A DNA stretch of 32,403 nt from Colimorpha sp045222795. Lineage in GTDB: Bacteria > Bacteroidota > Bacteroidia > Bacteroidales > P3. Positions within the stretch are counted from its first letter, which is position 1; each line of letters starts with the position of its first letter. The DNA is taken from positions 1 through 32,403 of the forward strand of contig JBGUZF010000027.1 of the NCBI GenBank assembly GCA_045222795.1, written 5' to 3'. The translations under genes and the position numbers were made by a program. This document shows, piece after piece, positions 13,972-22,509 of the stretch. The notes under the pieces were generated by a model. That model ran no database searches, had not been told where the DNA came from, and was given only the letters and a program-made list of their open reading frames with translations.

Positions 13972-16776
13972 ATGAAACGATTTATACCACTTCTCTTTTT
14001 ATTGTTACTTGTCTCCTGCGGAAGCAAGATTCAGATTGTCTCTCCGACCGTAGAGATGCAAGATGGGTCGATGCCATTGGCCACCGCCGAGCCACGTTTC
14101 AGTTGGCACTATGATGCCGAGGTGAACAATGTGGTGCAGGTAGATTACCGCATCGTCGTGGCCTCCTCGGAGGAGAATGCCCGCAAGGGCATCGGCGACC
14201 TCTGGGACTCCCAGGCGGCGTCGAGCCAGATGCTCTACATCCCCTACGGGGGCAAGACGCTGAAGAGTCGCGACCGCTGCTGGTGGAAGGTCTTTACTAC
14301 TGTCACCTACGGCGACCACAACAGGAAGAAGAGTCTCGAGAGCGACGTGCAGCAGTTCGAGATAAGCCTGTTGGCGCGCGACGACTGGAAGGCGCACTGG
14401 ATAGGGCGCGACTATGAAGACGATAGGGTGGAGGGTCACACCGCCATTGCGGCCCGCTACTTGCGCACAGAGTTTCCGCTTGACAAGACATATATTGAGC
14501 GGGCACGTCTTTATATCAGCGGCCTGGGCTCTTATAGCGCCTATATCAACGGCGCCGAGGTGGCTCCCGACGAGCTGTTGAAGCCCGCATTGAGCGACTA
14601 CACTAGGCGCATCTACTTCAACGCCTACGATGTGACGGATCTGCTGCGGTTTGGTGACCTCAACGCTGTGGGCGTTATCCTCGAAGGCGGCCGCTTCACC
14701 ACCGTGAGGCACGACAGCACCCATTGGGAATGGTGCGGCATCACCCACGCTGCCCACTACGGCCTGCCGCAACTGCTGATGCAATTGGAGGTGACCTACA
14801 AGGACGGCACCACCGACACCATCGTTAGTGGCAGCGGACACTGGAAGATAACCAACCGCGGCCCGATACGCAAGAGCAACGAGTTCGACGGTGAGACCTA
14901 CGACGCACGTCTCGACCTCGGCAACTGGACGCTTCCACACTACGACGACAGCAGGTGGGAGGATGTCGTCGTCGACTATGACCGACAGAACATGTACCGC
15001 GAGGACATCTACAATCCACGCCACCGAGTCTCGCGTGAGTATCCCGTCGTCACTGGTAGTCCTCTCCCCAAAGACTACCAGCGCCCCGACCCGATGCAGC
15101 TCCTCACCCCGCAGCCAAATCCCAATATCAAGGTGCAGCAGACGCTACTGCCAATAAACATCTTCCGAAAGGGCGACAAGTGGATAGTTAACATGGGACA
15201 GAACATGGTGGGGGTAATATCCATGTGGCTGTACGATATGCAACCCGGAGACACCATCACCTTCCGCTATGCGGAGACCCTCAATTCCGACAGTACTCTC
15301 TACACCGACAATCTGCGTTCAGCCGAATGTACCGACCGATACATCGCCGCAGGAGAGACCGACCATTGGTGTCCAATGTTCACCTACCACGGATTCCGCT
15401 ACGTCGAAATATCAGGTCTCCGCTTCAAACCGATGTATAGCAGTATCAATGGGCACGTCCTATACGACGAGATGCCATTCACCGGCAGCTTCGAAACCTC
15501 CGACAGCATCATCAACGCCGTCTACCGCAACGCCAAGTGGGGTATCCGCGGCAACTACCGCTCGATGCCTACCGACTGCCCGCAGCGCGACGAACGCATG
15601 GGCTGGACAGGCGACCGCACCTCCGGCTGCTACGGCGAGAGCTACATCTTCGACAACCACGCCCTCTATGCCAAGTGGCTGCAGGACCTCGAGGACTGCC
15701 AGTTCGAGAACGGTGCCCTCTCCGATGTGGCCCCCGCCTACTGGCGCAACTACACCGACAACATGACATGGCCGGGAGCGTTCATCACCGTGGCCGACAT
15801 GCTCTGGCTGCGTTTCGGCGACTTCCGACCCATTGAGCAACACTACGACGCCATGAAACGATGGATGCTCCACATGAAGAAATACTACCTTAAGGACGGC
15901 ATCCTCGTCCGCGACACCTACGGCGACTGGTGCGTGCCTCCAGAAAGTCCAGAACTTATACACACACGCGACACTAACCGCATGACCTGGCCCGCCAACC
16001 TCTCCACGCCTTACTACTACCTCTATTGCAAAATCATGAAAGGCTTCGCGGCAAAGATTGGCAACTATGCAGATACGGCCTACTTCCAGAATGAGATGGA
16101 CTTCGCCAGAAGTGCCTACAACGCCCGCTACCTCGACACTCTCACCGGCCGCTACGACCACAACACCGTCACCGCCAACATCCTGCCATTGTCCTTCGGT
16201 ATGGTCCCCGACGGCATGGAAGAAAAGGTGTTTGGAAATATCATTGACAAGACCGAAGGCGACTTCGGCGGCCATGTCTCCACAGGTGTCGTCGGCATCC
16301 AGCAACTGATGACAACCCTCACCAACTACGGACGAGGGGACCTCGCCCTTCGGATAGCCACCGACACCACCTACCCCAGCTGGGGCTATATGGTGAAGAA
16401 AGGCGCCACAACGATTTGGGAACTATGGAATGGTGACACTGGCGACCCCGCCATGAACTCTGGCAACCACGTAATGCTCCTCGGCGACCTCATCCCATGG
16501 TACTACTCCTACCTCGGTGGCATACGAGGCTACAACGGTTATAGCCGCATCATTCTTAAACCCTATCCATTGGAGGGGCTTGACTACGTCAACTGCTCCT
16601 ACAGCTCTGTCTCGGGACGCATAGTAAGCAACTGGAAACGTAAGGGGGACCAATTTGAGTGGAACATCCTCATTCCCGCCAACAGAACAGCCGAAGTGTG
16701 GTTGCCCACCAAAGACGGGTACGAATTGCTAAAACTCACCAGTGGCCGCCACCACCTCACAAGCCGTCTTAATTAA
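13972..16776 (+). CDS. GH78 alpha-L-rhamnosidase, lipoprotein, full-length form
   Basis: 934 aa. Lipoprotein signal with Cys16 (LLLLVSC). The domain order follows typical GH78 enzymes: an N-terminal fibronectin-like beta domain ('PRFSWHYDAEVNNVVQVDYRI'), a jelly-roll ('ARLYISGLGSYSAYINGAEV'), a further beta domain containing 'IVNMGQNMVGVISMW', the (alpha/alpha)6 barrel, and a C-terminal beta domain. The acid Glu541 is in DCPQRDERMGWTGD and the base Glu817 is in TTIWELWNG. It removes terminal alpha-L-rhamnosyl residues by family inference. The 3' end overlaps the convergent GH97 gene by 8 bp. Confidence 0.94.
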   Translation: MKRFIPLLFLLLLVSCGSKIQIVSPTVEMQDGSMPLATAEPRFSWHYDAEVNNVVQVDYRIVVASSEENARKGIGDLWDSQAASSQMLYIPYGGKTLKSRDRCWWKVFTTVTYGDHNRKKSLESDVQQFEISLLARDDWKAHWIGRDYEDDRVEGHTAIAARYLRTEFPLDKTYIERARLYISGLGSYSAYINGAEVAPDELLKPALSDYTRRIYFNAYDVTDLLRFGDLNAVGVILEGGRFTTVRHDSTHWEWCGITHAAHYGLPQLLMQLEVTYKDGTTDTIVSGSGHWKITNRGPIRKSNEFDGETYDARLDLGNWTLPHYDDSRWEDVVVDYDRQNMYREDIYNPRHRVSREYPVVTGSPLPKDYQRPDPMQLLTPQPNPNIKVQQTLLPINIFRKGDKWIVNMGQNMVGVISMWLYDMQPGDTITFRYAETLNSDSTLYTDNLRSAECTDRYIAAGETDHWCPMFTYHGFRYVEISGLRFKPMYSSINGHVLYDEMPFTGSFETSDSIINAVYRNAKWGIRGNYRSMPTDCPQRDERMGWTGDRTSGCYGESYIFDNHALYAKWLQDLEDCQFENGALSDVAPAYWRNYTDNMTWPGAFITVADMLWLRFGDFRPIEQHYDAMKRWMLHMKKYYLKDGILVRDTYGDWCVPPESPELIHTRDTNRMTWPANLSTPYYYLYCKIMKGFAAKIGNYADTAYFQNEMDFARSAYNARYLDTLTGRYDHNTVTANILPLSFGMVPDGMEEKVFGNIIDKTEGDFGGHVSTGVVGIQQLMTTLTNYGRGDLALRIATDTTYPSWGYMVKKGATTIWELWNGDTGDPAMNSGNHVMLLGDLIPWYYSYLGGIRGYNGYSRIILKPYPLEGLDYVNCSYSSVSGRIVSNWKRKGDQFEWNILIPANRTAEVWLPTKDGYELLKLTSGRHHLTSRLN

Positions 16777-18754
16777 TCTTCATCACAAAGCCGCCGCCGG
16801 GAGCCAAATGGATTGTCATGACCGGCAAGACCGCTTCGGGCATTTCGTGTCGGTAGTCACTACCCTGGCGATGTGCGTTGATACCGTCGGTGTACAGTTC
16901 AATGTCGCTGATGTTAAGGCTGATAAGCGGTAGTGCAACATCTACATCTCTGGCCGTCCAGTTGGTTATTCCACCTACGTACCAGGTGTCGCCCTTACGG
17001 CGGGCGGTGACGATGTATTCGCCCACCTCGCCTTGCAGCACGCGTGTCTCGTCCCACACCGTGGGTATCTCGGCCACGAAGCGCGTGTAGTCGGGTTCTC
17101 GCTCGTAGTGGGTCGGCGAGTCGCACAGCATGTTGAGCGGCGACTCGAGGACGATGTACAGCGCCAGCTGGTGGCAGCGTGTTCCCTGGCTCATGGGCTG
17201 CATCCAGCAAGGGTGGTAGTTCCAGCGACCGCCGTTGAGCATGGCGCCCTGCGTGTAGTCCATCGGGCCACCGGCCTGACGGATAAAGGGTATCTCGCAG
17301 TCGTAGCGCATCTGGTCCACCGTGGTCGGCGCCCACTTCATCTGCTCCAGTCCGAAGACCCCCTCGAAGTTGAGCACGTTGGGGTAGGTACGCGTGAAGC
17401 CCGCAGGCTTGAAGGCGCCGTGGAAGTCCACCACGAGGTGGTACTTGGCGCACATCTCGGCGGCTCGGCGATAGAAGTCGGTCACTATCTGGTCGTCGCG
17501 ATCCATGAAGTCTATCTTGAACCCTTTGACGCCCATCTCGCTGTAGTGGCGGCAGACGTGCTCCATATCGCGGTCGAATGCGTAATAGCCCGCCCAGAGG
17601 ATGATGCCCACATTGCGCTCTTTCGCATACTGCACCAGCATGGGCAGGTCTATCTCCGGCACCACCTGGAAGAGGTCGGCCTGCTTGTTGACTGCCCAAC
17701 CCTCGTCGAGGATGACGTACTCGATGCCGTAGCGCGAGGCAAAGTCGATGTAGTGCTTGTAGGTGCCGTTGTTGAAGCCCGCCTCGAAGTCAACGCCGGT
17801 GATGTTGAGGCAGTTCCACCACTCCCATGCCACCTTGCCAGGCTTGATCCAGCTGATATCATCTACGCGAGTGGGCTCTCCAAGCAGGTAGCTCATATTG
17901 TTCATCGCTATCTCTGTAGCGGTGCCTATCATCATGATGCGCCAGGGGAAGTGCTTGTCCTTGTTCATTTCGGCGATATAGTTCTCGCGCTCCTTGACCA
18001 GCAGTTGCAGGTTGTTATGTCCGCCCTGCTCCACGCGTTTAGGCAGCGGAGCGTGCTCGCCAAACAGCAACCCGCCTTGGCGGGCGCCGTAGAGATAGAG
18101 GCCGGGGTAGTCGCATAGCGACGACTCGGTGAGGCACAGCTTCACTCCGTTCCGGCAGTGCACCATCAGCGGCAGGAAGCAGAGCCGCTGTGGGTCGAGT
18201 TCACCGAGGTGCATGGTCTTGTACTGGTTCTCGAACGAGGTGCTGTACTGCACGTCGTGGTTGGTGGAGTCGAACTTGCTGACGTAGGCCGCCGTCGTCA
18301 TCCAGTTGTCGCCGAAGTTGTACTGGACAATCTCGCGGTTCACCCGTCCGGGTTTTCCCTCCCACACGAAGCGGTAGGCGAAGCCCTCGTCGTAGGCGCG
18401 GAAGACGATAGAGAGGCCCTCCTTGAGGTGCAGCGTCAGCTCGTTGAAGTGGTCACGCATCGAGGTCTGACGAGTGAAAGGTGAGGCGATGGTCTCGTCG
18501 ACGCTGCGCCGCGTGACCTTGCGCACCGTCATCGAATGAAAGGCCTTATCACCCTGCGTGTAGTCGAGCTCGATAAAGGTGGGCAGCAGCATCATCGAGT
18601 CGTTGTAAAGGATGCAGTAGTTTATCGACAAGTCGTAGGATGCGATGGATGCCACCAGCCGTCCGTCGGGTGACGCCAACGTCCATTCTTTATCTTTGGC
18701 GCCAGCCTGCAGGCCCAGCGCCAGAACTATTATCAGCAGGAATATTCTCTTCAT
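16769..18754 (-). CDS. GH97 glycoside hydrolase, retaining alpha-galactosidase type
   Basis: 661 aa from the ATG at 18754, chosen because it opens a clean signal peptide (MKRIFLLIIVLALGLQAGA) and lies 22 bases after a -7 box. The frame is open to 18913, but that part overlaps the divergent gene and promoter. Retaining GH97 enzymes such as BtGal97a use Asp415 as nucleophile and Glu470 as acid/base; here Asp415 falls in KGFKIDFMD and Glu470 in FGLEQMKW, at identical numbers. The HHE and NAHE glutamates of the inverting type are absent (FHGAFKPAG instead). Predicted to release alpha-galactose. Promoter faces away from the SMR gene. Confidence 0.93.
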   Translation of the reverse strand: MKRIFLLIIVLALGLQAGAKDKEWTLASPDGRLVASIASYDLSINYCILYNDSMMLLPTFIELDYTQGDKAFHSMTVRKVTRRSVDETIASPFTRQTSMRDHFNELTLHLKEGLSIVFRAYDEGFAYRFVWEGKPGRVNREIVQYNFGDNWMTTAAYVSKFDSTNHDVQYSTSFENQYKTMHLGELDPQRLCFLPLMVHCRNGVKLCLTESSLCDYPGLYLYGARQGGLLFGEHAPLPKRVEQGGHNNLQLLVKERENYIAEMNKDKHFPWRIMMIGTATEIAMNNMSYLLGEPTRVDDISWIKPGKVAWEWWNCLNITGVDFEAGFNNGTYKHYIDFASRYGIEYVILDEGWAVNKQADLFQVVPEIDLPMLVQYAKERNVGIILWAGYYAFDRDMEHVCRHYSEMGVKGFKIDFMDRDDQIVTDFYRRAAEMCAKYHLVVDFHGAFKPAGFTRTYPNVLNFEGVFGLEQMKWAPTTVDQMRYDCEIPFIRQAGGPMDYTQGAMLNGGRWNYHPCWMQPMSQGTRCHQLALYIVLESPLNMLCDSPTHYEREPDYTRFVAEIPTVWDETRVLQGEVGEYIVTARRKGDTWYVGGITNWTARDVDVALPLISLNISDIELYTDGINAHRQGSDYRHEMPEAVLPVMTIHLAPGGGFVMKIN

Positions 18755-18775
18755 AGATATCTGTATTTCGAGATG

Positions 18776-18783
18776 CAAAGATA
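18776..18783 (-). promoter_or_regulatory. -7 box TATCTTTG for the GH97 gene
   Basis: The minus strand reads TATCTTTGCA, 22 bases upstream of the chosen ATG. It is one half of a perfect 12-bp inverted repeat with the divergent promoter at 18815. Confidence 0.7.
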
Positions 18784-18814
18784 CGTTTTTTTCTCCACAT
18801 AGTGAAAAATGTCG

Positions 18815-18822
18815 TATCTTTG
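18815..18822 (+). promoter_or_regulatory. -7 box TATCTTTG for the SMR gene
   Basis: TATCTTTGCA on the plus strand, 20 bases before the ATG at 18843, giving a very short leader. Mirrors the box at 18776-18783. Confidence 0.7.
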
Positions 18823-18842
18823 CAATCTCAAAATAGCGAAAC

Positions 18843-19166
18843 ATGAATTGGATTGTCCTTATCATAGCAGGTCTCTGTGAGTCGGGCTTTGCCTTCTGTC
18901 TCGGCAAGACCAAGCCGGCGGTGGGCAGCGAATGGTGGTGGTGGATAGCGGGCTTCGCCTTCTTCTACGTCCTCAGCGCTGTCCTCTTGGCCAAAGCCAC
19001 ACAGACCATCCCCATCGGCATCGCCTATCCCGTATGGACAGGCATCGGCGCCGTCGGCGCCGTCCTCCTCGGCATCTTCGTCTTCCACGAGCCTGCCACC
19101 TTCTGGCGCCTCCTCTTCCTCAGCACCCTGATACTTTCGATAGTTGGGCTGAAGATTGTAGGGTAA
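18843..19166 (+). CDS. Small multidrug resistance (SMR) family exporter, Gdx/SugE-like
   Basis: 107 aa, standard SMR length, four hydrophobic helices. The essential membrane Glu is Glu13 in AGLCESG. The helix-3 segment 'AYPVWTGIGAVGAVLLGIFVF' is typical. The 'AGLxE' start resembles Gdx (guanidinium exporter) more than EmrE, but with one gene alone the substrate cannot be set. Probably a homodimeric proton-coupled antiporter in the inner membrane. It has its own promoter and is followed by strong hairpins. Confidence 0.87.
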   Translation: MNWIVLIIAGLCESGFAFCLGKTKPAVGSEWWWWIAGFAFFYVLSAVLLAKATQTIPIGIAYPVWTGIGAVGAVLLGIFVFHEPATFWRLLFLSTLILSIVGLKIVG

Positions 19167-19171
19167 TAATG

Positions 19172-19219
19172 ATTTCAATCAAGAAACGTTGCAAAAATGC
19201 AACATCTCTTGATTGAAAT
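19172..19219. terminator. Nested palindrome after the SMR gene
   Basis: Outer arms of 13 bp are perfect (ATTTCAATCAAGA at 19172-19184, TCTTGATTGAAAT at 19207-19219). Nested inside is GTTGCA-AAA-ATGCAAC-like hairpin (19188-19203). No clear T-run follows directly, so it may be more than a simple terminator. Confidence 0.6.
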
Positions 19220-19233
19220 AGTCGTATAAACAA

Positions 19234-19266
19234 AAAAGAGGAGCAACCAAAAGTTGCACCTCTTTT
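19234..19266. terminator. Bidirectional intrinsic terminator (SMR / dnaK)
   Basis: Stem AAAAGAGGAGCAAC (19234-19247) pairs with GTTGCACCTCTTTT (19253-19266) with a single A-A mismatch and a 5-base loop. It has A and T tracts at its two ends and so could work in both directions between the convergent genes. Confidence 0.75.
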
Positions 19267-19287
19267 CTTGTTATTTGCGAGGTTATG

Positions 19288-19385
19288 CCGCCGTTTTCGA
19301 ATCGGCGGAGCGGTCCTGAGGACCGCGGCTCCCGCAAGGGGAACCTTCTCCGCTTCGCTATCGTAAATGTCCACAGGACATTTAC
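19288..19385. repeat. Cluster of three G+C-rich hairpins at the dnaK 3' end
   Basis: CCGCCG...CGGCGG (19288-19308), GCGGTCC-TGA-GGACCGC (19310-19326) and GTAAATGTCC-ACA-GGACATTTAC (19363-19385). The last one contains the dnaK stop codon (19384-19382). It may be a structured 3' UTR or a dispersed palindromic repeat. Confidence 0.65.
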
Positions 19386-21313
19386 TTCACCTCCTCGTAA
19401 TCGACGTCGGTGACGTTGTCGTTGGGGTTGTTGCCTTGCTGGCCAGCGTTGGGGTTGCCGCCCATGTTGTTGGGGTCGAAGCCGGCGCCGGGGTTCTGTC
19501 CGCCGGCCTGTTGCTGGGCTTTGTACATGTCCTCGCTGGCGGACTGCCAGGCGGCGTTGATCTTGGCCATGGCGGCGTCGATCTGCTGGACGTTGCGGGC
19601 GCTGTGGGCGGCCTTCAACTCTGTGAGGGCACTCTCGATGGCGCTCTTCTTGTCGGCGGGAATCTTGTCGCCGTACTCCTTGAGGTTCTTCTCGCTCTGG
19701 AAAATCATGCCGTCGGCACCGTTGATTTTCTCAATCTCTTCCTTGGCCTTCTTGTCCTGGTCGGCGTGGGCCTCGGCCTCGGCCTTCATGCGCTTGATCT
19801 CGTCCTCGGAGAGGCCGCTGGAGGCCTCGATGCGGATGTTCTGGCTCTTGCCGGTGGCCTTGTCGAGGGCGCTGACGTTGAGGATGCCATTGGCGTCGAT
19901 GTCGAAGGTGACCTCAATCTGGGGCACTCCACGCGGTGCTGGCGGGATGCCGGCCAGGTGGAAGCGGCCGATGGTCTTGTTGTCGTTGGCCATGGGACGC
20001 TCGCCCTGCAGCACGTGGATCTCCACCTCGGGCTGGTTGTCGGCAGCGGTGCTGAAAACCTGACTCTTCTTGGTGGGGATGGTGGTGTTGGCGTCGATGA
20101 GCTTGGTCATCACACCGCCGAGGGTCTCGATACCGAGGCTCAGAGGAGTGACATCGAGCAGCAGCACGTCCTTCACCTCGCCGGTGAGCACACCGCCCTG
20201 GATAGCGGCGCCGATGGCGACCACCTCGTCGGGGTTGACACCCTTGCTAGGCACCTTGCCGAAGAACTCTTCGACCTTCTTCTGCACAGCGGGGATACGG
20301 CTGGAGCCGCCCACGAGGATGACCTCGTTGATGTCGCTATTGCTGAGGCCAGCATCCTTCATAGCCTGACGGCAGGGTTCGATGGTGGCGCGGATCAGGT
20401 CGTCGCAGAGCATCTCGAACTTGGCGCGGGTGAGTTTCATCACCAAGTGCTGCGGCACGCCGTCGGCAACGGTGATGTAGGGCAGGTTGATTTCGGTCTC
20501 CATCGAACTGGAGAGCTCAATCTTGGCCTTCTCGGCAGCCTCTTTCAGGCGCTGCATGGCCATGGGGTCTTTGCGGAGGTCGATGTGCTTGTCGCTCTGG
20601 AACTCGTCGGCCATCCAGTTGATAATCTTGCGGTCGAAGTCGTCGCCGCCAAGGTGCGTGTTGCCGTTGGTGCTCTTCACCTCGAAGACGCCGTCGCCGA
20701 GGTTCAGGATGGAAATATCGAAGGTACCGCCACCGAGGTCGAACACTGCCACGTTCATATCCTGTGCCTTCTTGTCGAGGCCGTAGGCGAGGGCGGCAGC
20801 GGTAGGCTCGTTGACGATACGGCGCACCTTCAGGCCTGCGATTTCGCCGGCCTCCTTGGTGGCCTGACGCTGGCTGTCGTTGAAGTAGGCGGGGACGGTG
20901 ATGACGGCCTCTGTCACCTCGGTGCCGAGGTAGTCTTCAGCGGTCTTCTTCATCTTCTGCAGCACGATGGCGCTGATCTCCTGCGGGGTGTACTGACGAC
21001 CATTGATGTCGACGCAGGGGGTGTTGTTGTTGCCGCGCACCACCTTGTAGGGCACAGCCTCAATCTCCTTGGTCACCTGGTCGTAGGTCTCGCCCATGAA
21101 GCGCTTGATGCTGTAGACGGTGTTGTGGGGGTTGGTGATGGCCTGACGCTTGGCGGGGTCGCCCACCTTGCGGTCACCATTCTCGAGGAAGCCCACCACC
21201 GAGGGGGTGGTGCGGTTGCCCTCGCTGTTAGCGATAACTACTGGTTCGTTACCTTCCATGACGCTGACACAGCTGTTGGTTGTGCCGAGGTCGATTCCGA
21301 TGATTTTTGCCAT
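19382..21313 (-). CDS. dnaK: Chaperone DnaK (Hsp70)
   Basis: 643 aa, full length. ATP-dependent cytoplasmic chaperone that works with DnaJ and GrpE, neither of which is in the window. The nucleotide-binding domain starts GIDLGTTNSCVSVMEG and contains 'VFDLGGGTFDISIL' and 'EVILVGGSSRIPAVQ'. The substrate-binding domain has 'DVTPLSLGIETLGGVMTKLI' and 'GIPPAPRGVPQIEVTFDIDANGIL'. A Gly/Asn/Gln-rich tail ends DVDYEEVK, close to the usual EEVD-like bacterial end. A 217-bp leader separates it from the next minus-strand gene upstream. Confidence 0.99.
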   Translation of the reverse strand: MAKIIGIDLGTTNSCVSVMEGNEPVVIANSEGNRTTPSVVGFLENGDRKVGDPAKRQAITNPHNTVYSIKRFMGETYDQVTKEIEAVPYKVVRGNNNTPCVDINGRQYTPQEISAIVLQKMKKTAEDYLGTEVTEAVITVPAYFNDSQRQATKEAGEIAGLKVRRIVNEPTAAALAYGLDKKAQDMNVAVFDLGGGTFDISILNLGDGVFEVKSTNGNTHLGGDDFDRKIINWMADEFQSDKHIDLRKDPMAMQRLKEAAEKAKIELSSSMETEINLPYITVADGVPQHLVMKLTRAKFEMLCDDLIRATIEPCRQAMKDAGLSNSDINEVILVGGSSRIPAVQKKVEEFFGKVPSKGVNPDEVVAIGAAIQGGVLTGEVKDVLLLDVTPLSLGIETLGGVMTKLIDANTTIPTKKSQVFSTAADNQPEVEIHVLQGERPMANDNKTIGRFHLAGIPPAPRGVPQIEVTFDIDANGILNVSALDKATGKSQNIRIEASSGLSEDEIKRMKAEAEAHADQDKKAKEEIEKINGADGMIFQSEKNLKEYGDKIPADKKSAIESALTELKAAHSARNVQQIDAAMAKINAAWQSASEDMYKAQQQAGGQNPGAGFDPNNMGGNPNAGQQGNNPNDNVTDVDYEEVK

Positions 21314-21359
21314 AATATGTTTCCTTTCTTATTTTGTTTGCTATTTCTTAATCTCCTTC

Positions 21360-21420
21360 AGATTTTAAAAGATTCTAAAAGAATTCAGATAGCGTAGCTT
21401 TCTTTTCCAATCTTTTCCAA
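21360..21420. repeat. Decamer bSTR element upstream of dnaK
   Basis: Left arm AGATTTTAAA (21360), AGATTCTAAA (21370), AGAATTCAGA (21380). Right arm TCTTTTCCAA twice (21401, 21411), the inverse of TTGGAAAAGA. The same word (AGATTnnAAA) on both arms, inverted, period 10, around an AGCGTAGC core. It lies in the dnaK 5' region, 47 bp from the start codon. Confidence 0.75.
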
Positions 21421-21453
21421 TCTGTCGGAACTTTCACACCCTTCATACAACAA

Positions 21454-21502
21454 CATCCGTGCCAATGTTGAAACACTGACACGGATGCTGACAAAATGGC
21501 AG
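21454..21502. promoter_or_regulatory. Inverted repeats in the dnaK upstream region
   Basis: CATCCGTGCCA (21454-21464) pairs with TGACACGGATG (21477-21487), one mismatch, 12-base loop. It abuts CTGACAAAATGGCAG (21488-21502), itself a near palindrome with a 3-base spacer. This could be a heat-shock operator or the terminator of the upstream gene. The assignment is not settled by sequence alone. Confidence 0.4.
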
Positions 21503-21510
21503 TCGCCCTG

Positions 21511-21538
21511 TAATTCTTAATTCTTATTTTTTAATTCT
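21511..21538. repeat. Heptamer array TAATTCT at a gene 3' end
   Basis: TAATTCT, TAATTCT, TATTTTT, TAATTCT in register. The stop codon of the minus-strand gene (21533-21531) and its last codons lie in the array. Confidence 0.75.
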
Positions 21539-22394
21539 TAATTGTTTTCAGGCTGTCGATGCGGGCGTCGATGGGCGCGAAGGTTGTGAGGTTGTCGGGA
21601 GCGATGGGGTCGGAGTAGAAGTCTAGTTGGTTGGGGACTTCCTCCTCGTTTTCAATCTTCAGGGCTCGCTTATCGGTGTATTCCATTACCTTCTTTTCCG
21701 AAATGCCGATGGCTTTCATGTTCTGCCTGTTGTAGTAGCGCATGGTGGCCGCCGTGTAGCCGAGCCATGTCCTCATGTAGTGGTGGCCGGCCAGTGTGCG
21801 CCGCATATTGTCATCGCCGAGTATCTTTATCGGTATGCTGCTGCCCTCATAGTTGTCAGGATGGGACTTGATTTCGAGCAGGGCGGCGTTCGCGTCGGTC
21901 ATCCGTGTGTTCCAATACTCCTCAATCTGTTTCATGGCCGAGAAACATTGTCCCACCATGTCGATGAACTGCACGTTACTCATATTCTTCCAGGTCTCGA
22001 TGTTTTTGGAAAAGATTTGTTCGGCCGATTTGTCGTAAGTGAGGAAGAAAGTACCGGTAGCTCTGTCTATCAAATCGTTTAGTTCGTCTTCCGGCAGCAG
22101 CTCCAGCTCCTCTAACGGTTTGCTTAACAGCCATGTGGCAACGCTGTCGACGGAAGCCATGACCTCCGCGTGTTCATCCAGCGCTCTGGAAAACATTTCG
22201 ATGTTGCTCAGCACCATCATGGTGGTGAGCTTGCGGTCCTTGGAGCGCTGGTGTTTCTCCAGCATCTGGGCTGCCACGATGGTCAGCATCAGCGAGATGG
22301 TGGCACCTAATACAATCATGCCAAGTTGTTTCCAGAAGTTCTTTTTGGCGTCGGCACTGACTCTTGGTGGTCTGATAATGTTAAGTTTAGCCAT
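21531..22394 (-). CDS. Membrane-anchored protein of unknown function
   Basis: 287 aa from the ATG at 22394. That start is supported by the -7 box at 22417-22424; the frame is open to 22478, but the extra part covers the promoter. About 20 polar residues lead into one transmembrane segment ('LGMIVLGATISLMLTIVAAQML'), then a long helical region ('MMVLSNIEMFSRALDEHAEVMASV') and a charged C-terminal part. The layout (one N-terminal membrane helix and a helical extracytoplasmic part) recalls small single-pass Bacteroidota proteins of unknown function such as DUF6090, but I see no motif that proves membership. Confidence 0.7.
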   Translation of the reverse strand: MAKLNIIRPPRVSADAKKNFWKQLGMIVLGATISLMLTIVAAQMLEKHQRSKDRKLTTMMVLSNIEMFSRALDEHAEVMASVDSVATWLLSKPLEELELLPEDELNDLIDRATGTFFLTYDKSAEQIFSKNIETWKNMSNVQFIDMVGQCFSAMKQIEEYWNTRMTDANAALLEIKSHPDNYEGSSIPIKILGDDNMRRTLAGHHYMRTWLGYTAATMRYYNRQNMKAIGISEKKVMEYTDKRALKIENEEEVPNQLDFYSDPIAPDNLTTFAPIDARIDSLKTIKN

Positions 22395-22416
22395 AGTGGG
22401 TAGTGATTTTTGGGTG

Positions 22417-22424
22417 CAAAGGTA
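22417..22424 (-). promoter_or_regulatory. -7 box TACCTTTG for the membrane protein gene
   Basis: The minus strand reads TACCTTTGC, 23 bases upstream of the ATG at 22394, matching TAnnTTTG. No definite -33 element seen. Confidence 0.6.
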
Positions 22425-22509
22425 CGATTTTTTCCCGACTTGGGGGGAAAATATTTCATATCCGCGTCGGAATATCATCGCACCAACACCGCCGATGGGT
22501 GGTGGTGGG

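Noticed and set aside
18755..18913. N-terminal extension of the GH97 gene to 18913
   Set aside because: It would cover both divergent promoters and the SMR start and place 53 non-signal residues before a clean signal peptide.
19367..21397. 676-codon open frame antisense to dnaK
   Set aside because: It mirrors dnaK over its whole length, has the Val/Leu/His/Gly-rich composition of a complement frame, and matches no family.
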